This document shows, piece after piece, positions 60,093 to 64,000 of a stretch of DNA of 64,000 bases. The stretch spans positions 6,859,920 to 6,923,919 of the forward strand of contig CM034241.1 of assembly GCA_019916065.1 (NCBI GenBank), in the 5' to 3' direction. How positions within the stretch are numbered: position 1 is the first letter of the stretch; every line of letters starts with the position of its first letter. Origin of the DNA: Vitellaria paradoxa. Lineage: Eukaryota > Streptophyta > Magnoliopsida > Ericales > Sapotaceae. Under the pieces are notes generated by a model. That model made no database searches and was not told the DNA's origin. It worked only from the letters and a program-made list of their open reading frames with translations. The translations under genes and the position numbers were made by a program.

Positions 60093-63000
60093 CTAAAAAC
60101 CATTTGTAAATTTTAATTGTATGAAGCTTATTTATACACACACACATATCATTTCATATATTGAATGGTCTTGATTAGTCATTCATAGCTGTCCAACAGC
60201 AATTGGTAGATAGTTAGAATACTCGCAGTTGTTTATAACTTTTCCTAAATAAAGGTATTTTGTATTGATGAAATTTTTACATACTTGAGAATAACAAATT
60301 TTGTTAGATATGGTTACCTCCTAAAAAGCTACTGAAAAATAAATAGATATGGTTACCTCCTAAAAAGCGAATAAAAAATAAACTAAGTAAATAAAATAAT
60401 CATTTCTGTTACGTTAGACTAACTATAAGAACTACCTTTAGCATTTAAAATTTGCAATAACATTTTGCATTTTAAAATATTTTTTACAATTAAATCTTTT
60501 TGTTTGTTAACCATGTACCACCATTATAATATCGTTAAAATATGTGTATAAAAAGTCATTAATTATTTTTACTTTAATTAAACAACTAAGTTACATTTAA
60601 ATACCCATGATATCTTGTACATTTTTATTTTTATTTAACGTTGCGTGTTAATTTTTTTTTTCACCTTCCTCTTTCCCCTTAAGGATAAACAGTTGGGGTA
60701 GTCACTTAATTAGTTATTTTATTACCAAATTCGTTCATTTCTTTTTACTCATTATTGTCCCAAACTTGTATATTTTCTTAATTAAATTCTCAAACCCCTT
60801 CTACCCGTTAAATATTCATTTAGAAAGACTTGTTAAATACTCTATAGAAATTGAATTTTTTTTAAATAGTTGACGTTGTCTACAACAAATACCCTATAGA
60901 AATTGATTTTTTTTTAAAAATAGTTGATGTTTTTTGCAACACCCAGCAAATATGTTTTTGAATATACATATATGTAGACTTTCTTCTATTAAAATCTTAT
61001 AATTTTCCTTATCAAGCAAGAAAAAAAAAGAATAATCTTTTCAAATAAATTACAAAGAACATAATACATATAATTTAATCATTACTTATACATTCAAATG
61101 ATCTCAATAAACTAATCATTGAACCACTTGATAACAATTCAGAATCAAAATAATCGACAACAATGCACAATCAAAACAACCTACAACAATGAGAATTGAG
61201 GAATGAGAACAATGAATTTGGTAGATTTCATTTGAGGCAAAAATCATGAGAAATACTATAAATTGTCATGGACCTAAGAGTTTAACTATTTTTATTTCTT
61301 AAGAATAAAATTGCAAATGTATAAATATATATAATAAATTATATTAAATAGAAATTTAGGTAGTAACCTACAGATACTAAATACTAAGTACCCTATACGT
61401 ATAAACAGATACTAAATACGTTACAGGCAAATCCCAAATTCATCTTAGACCCACTCTTGTATTAAATTTTAATCTCAAACTTGTCAAATTCTTATTAAGG
61501 TATTTCATTAGATTTTTAATTAATTTGGCCAAGTTTGATGCGTACCCTCATACACATATCCCATTGACATTCCTATTTCCCAATTCTTTCTCACACCATT
61601 GATGTACCACTAATGACCCCTCAACACACATAGTTATATGGGAGCTTTCTCCCTCCCATCAATGAACTAATATTTTATTTATATTTTTATGTTATAATGA
61701 AATAGTAGATAAACTCAAAACAAAATTCATTGACAAATTTATCTCTTATTTTCTTAATATTATTTATATTTTTTTCATAATTACAAACGAGTCTTAGTAG
61801 CATTAATACACAAATCTAATTAATTGTAGTAAGTTTTGTCAATTTTTCACTTTTAACTCAAATTACTAGAGAGTGGTCCTATTTTGAGCTAACCCAAGGA
61901 GGCAAATTGTAATTACCTCTTCCTCTTTGGGTTTGGCTTAAAAACACATGACTATCTCTAACTTAAAAATCAACATTTAACCTCTTGTGATTTAGATTAA
62001 AATGTAAAATTTTATAAAATCTAATAAATTTAACTAGATTTGCCACACTAATCAAAGTTAGTTGATGGATTTTTTTTCTTTTTGCAAAAATGGATAAATA
62101 AAAGTACATTTTTATGTTAAAATAAATATTATTTTATTTTTAAAGAGACTTGATGAAAAATTTATTAACAAATTTATATTTTTTTTTGTCAACAATTTTT
62201 TTCCAAGAATCATATATGAAAAACTATTTTGAGAATGACTTATTTTATTAAAATTAAAATAAATTTTTTATGAAAAAATAATTTATTATTAAAATAAGTT
62301 TTTAAATTAATTCTATTAAACCAGTAGTTTATTATAAAATGAGTAATAAATATTTTAATGTTGAATATACTATATAGGCTAATTGTTACTTTTGCATGAA
62401 GCCTAGTTAAAATATATTAATAAATTGCTATACTTACTCCTAAAATTAACAATGTAATTATCATTGGTTAAAATTTATTCTTAATATCCGAACATAATTA
62501 ACAAATAAATATTACCCTTGTAAGTATAGGTAAAGTTTACCTCTGTAATATTTTATACTAATTTTTTTACGTCTAGTTCAAACACTTCTTAAGATTTTAT
62601 TACGCTAAACTAAGTTGTATTTACCTATAGAGTAAATTACAAAAATAACTCCAGTAATTTATAGCAAACATCGCTTTAATTCAAATAATTTCAATTATAA
62701 CAATTAACCTCCTATATTTACAATCAAAATTTACTTTAATCATTCCATTAATAACTGTTAAGAAAATTAATAAAAAGATGTCACGTGTACATCATATATT
62801 ATTGACACGTTGTTTTTTATTAATAAATTTAGTTGTTGCAATGAGAATGATAAGAAATAAAATGCGATTCACTATAAACTATAGGGATAACTTTTATAAA
62901 TTACCCTTATCTATATTTTAAACTGCAATTCTATAACATGTAAATAAAGAAAAGCTCAGTTTAGTACTTGCTTTTTTTGTTTTACTTTTAATTTAAAAAT

Positions 63001-64000
63001 GATAAGTGTGCTTGGTTTCCTGTTGTTTTAGGCCAAATAAATTAGGTTTTTGGTACCAAAACTTAAAACCACCAAAAAAAAAAAAAAAGAGAGAAGAAAA
63101 AAAAACTAAAAACTTAGTTTTTTTTACAGTTTTTTATCAACATTGAATGTTTAAAATGTTTATTGACTTTCTAAAAGCTCTCATCTAATCTCCATAATTC
63201 TCAAAATATCTTACTTATAAAAATCTAAAAACTAAATTGACCCATATTTGTATAATAAAATAAATTCAAAATTCTAAAATTATGTTTAAACAATTATATT
63301 TAATAAAAATATATGTTTATAAATTAATGGTTGCTACATTTTCAAAATCATCATTAAAAAATAATTTCAAGTTTCTTAATTATTAAATATAATATAATAC
63401 CATTCAATCAATTACGAAGACATTAAAATCCTACTGGTCATACACAAATATCTAAAAAAAATTAACTAGTTTTTTAAAGTGTTACAAAATGCTCTGGATA
63501 TTTTTTTTTAAACTAGTAAAACACTTAAGTGTCTATTTGGTAATTATTTTGTTTTCTCTTTTTTTTTTGAAAATTAAACATGAAAATTTGTTTGGCAAAT
63601 TTATTTTTAATTTTCAGTTTTCAAAAAAATGAAAACTATTTTAAAATTTTTCAAAACTTATGAAAATATGGAAAAAATTTGGTTTTTCAAGTTTTCATTT
63701 TCTTACACAATCACTACCAGTTACAACTATCAATCACCACCGTCCGTTGGTCACCACCAACATCTAGTCACCCCCGCCACTACCCCACCCATCTCTGTCA
63801 CTACCAAATATATTATTTAATATATTTTAAATATAATTTAATTAATAATTAATTTTATAAATAATTAATTAAATTTATTAAATTATATATTGAATATAAT
63901 TAATTATATTTAACATATTTTATTTTTATTGAATTAAATTATTTTTAATAAAAATATAATTAAAATAATTAAATTTAATTAATTTAAATAAATTAATATA
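60093..64000. other. AT-rich sequence upstream of the visible kinase exons
   Basis: It is either a very long intron of the receptor kinase or intergenic DNA. I searched for a signal peptide and LRR-encoding exon on the minus strand and saw none. Local features are a doubled GATATGGTTACCTCCTAAAA word near 60308 and 60347, and a C-rich patch (CACCACC words) at 63725-63790 inside a MITE-like unit. The end of the window is nearly pure A/T. Confidence 0.5.

Noticed and set aside
1..64000. CRISPR array, prokaryotic operon, phage or organellar insertion
   Set aside because: There are no spaced direct repeats of CRISPR type and no prokaryotic gene spacing. All real genes have plant nuclear features, and no chloroplast or mitochondrial genes were recognised.

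Overview
This window is AT-rich plant nuclear DNA. The evidence is the spliceosomal GT-AG introns, a plant-type cytosolic pyruvate kinase, a CYP76-type P450, a trihelix transcription factor, a non-RD LRR receptor kinase, a nuclear tRNA-Arg, and many LTR-retrotransposon, SINE, MITE and Mutator-like remnants. It looks like a eudicot, probably one with a repeat-rich genome; the species cannot be told from the sequence.

Layout, left to right. (1) About 0.6-9.6 kb is one old, degenerate Ty3/gypsy LTR retrotransposon on the minus strand. It has diverged LTRs at both ends, a polypurine tract, and gag, protease, RT, RNase H and integrase remnants in gypsy order. The RNase H and protease style suggests the Tat lineage. 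A 1.3 kb near-palindrome sits inside it next to the 3' LTR. (2) 10.9-12.3 kb is an intronless trihelix transcription factor on the plus strand, with a 20-unit CT tract and a short tandem duplication upstream. (3) 13.4-15.9 kb holds two Tourist-like MITEs with TWA target duplications, a tRNA-Arg(UCU) gene and a SINE with a 15-bp target-site duplication. (4) 17.4-29.0 kb is a complete 16-exon cytosolic pyruvate kinase gene on the minus strand (527 codons; every junction is GT-AG and in phase). Its larger introns carry TE insertions, including a SINE that landed in one copy of an intronic tandem duplication. (5) 29.5-39.3 kb is a gene-poor desert. It contains a solo LTR with a perfect 5-bp TSD, a field of short repeats around GACCAATTGGTCG, and several MITEs. 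(6) 39.4-43.6 kb is a complete three-exon P450, CYP76A-like, on the plus strand, with MITEs in both introns. (7) 43.7-55.4 kb is another desert, with two long-TIR Mutator-like elements (one with a perfect 9-bp TSD), more MITEs, a SINE and tandem repeats. (8) 55.5-60.1 kb is the 3' portion of an LRR receptor kinase of the At3g47570/EFR/Xa21-like non-RD class on the minus strand; its first exon or exons lie outside the window. The last 3.9 kb is AT-rich non-coding sequence.

The four host protein genes do not form a functional cluster. They are ordinary neighbours separated by repeats: transcription regulation, glycolysis, specialised-metabolism oxidation and pattern-recognition signalling. I found no convincing undescribed system. 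The most informative signals are structural: the 1.3 kb foldback beside the retroelement LTR, the paired long-TIR elements, the GACCAATTGGTCG repeat field, and insertions whose target duplications let their relative ages be read. Coordinates of splice sites, TSDs and ORFs were read directly from the sequence. Family assignments come from recognised motifs and no database search was possible.
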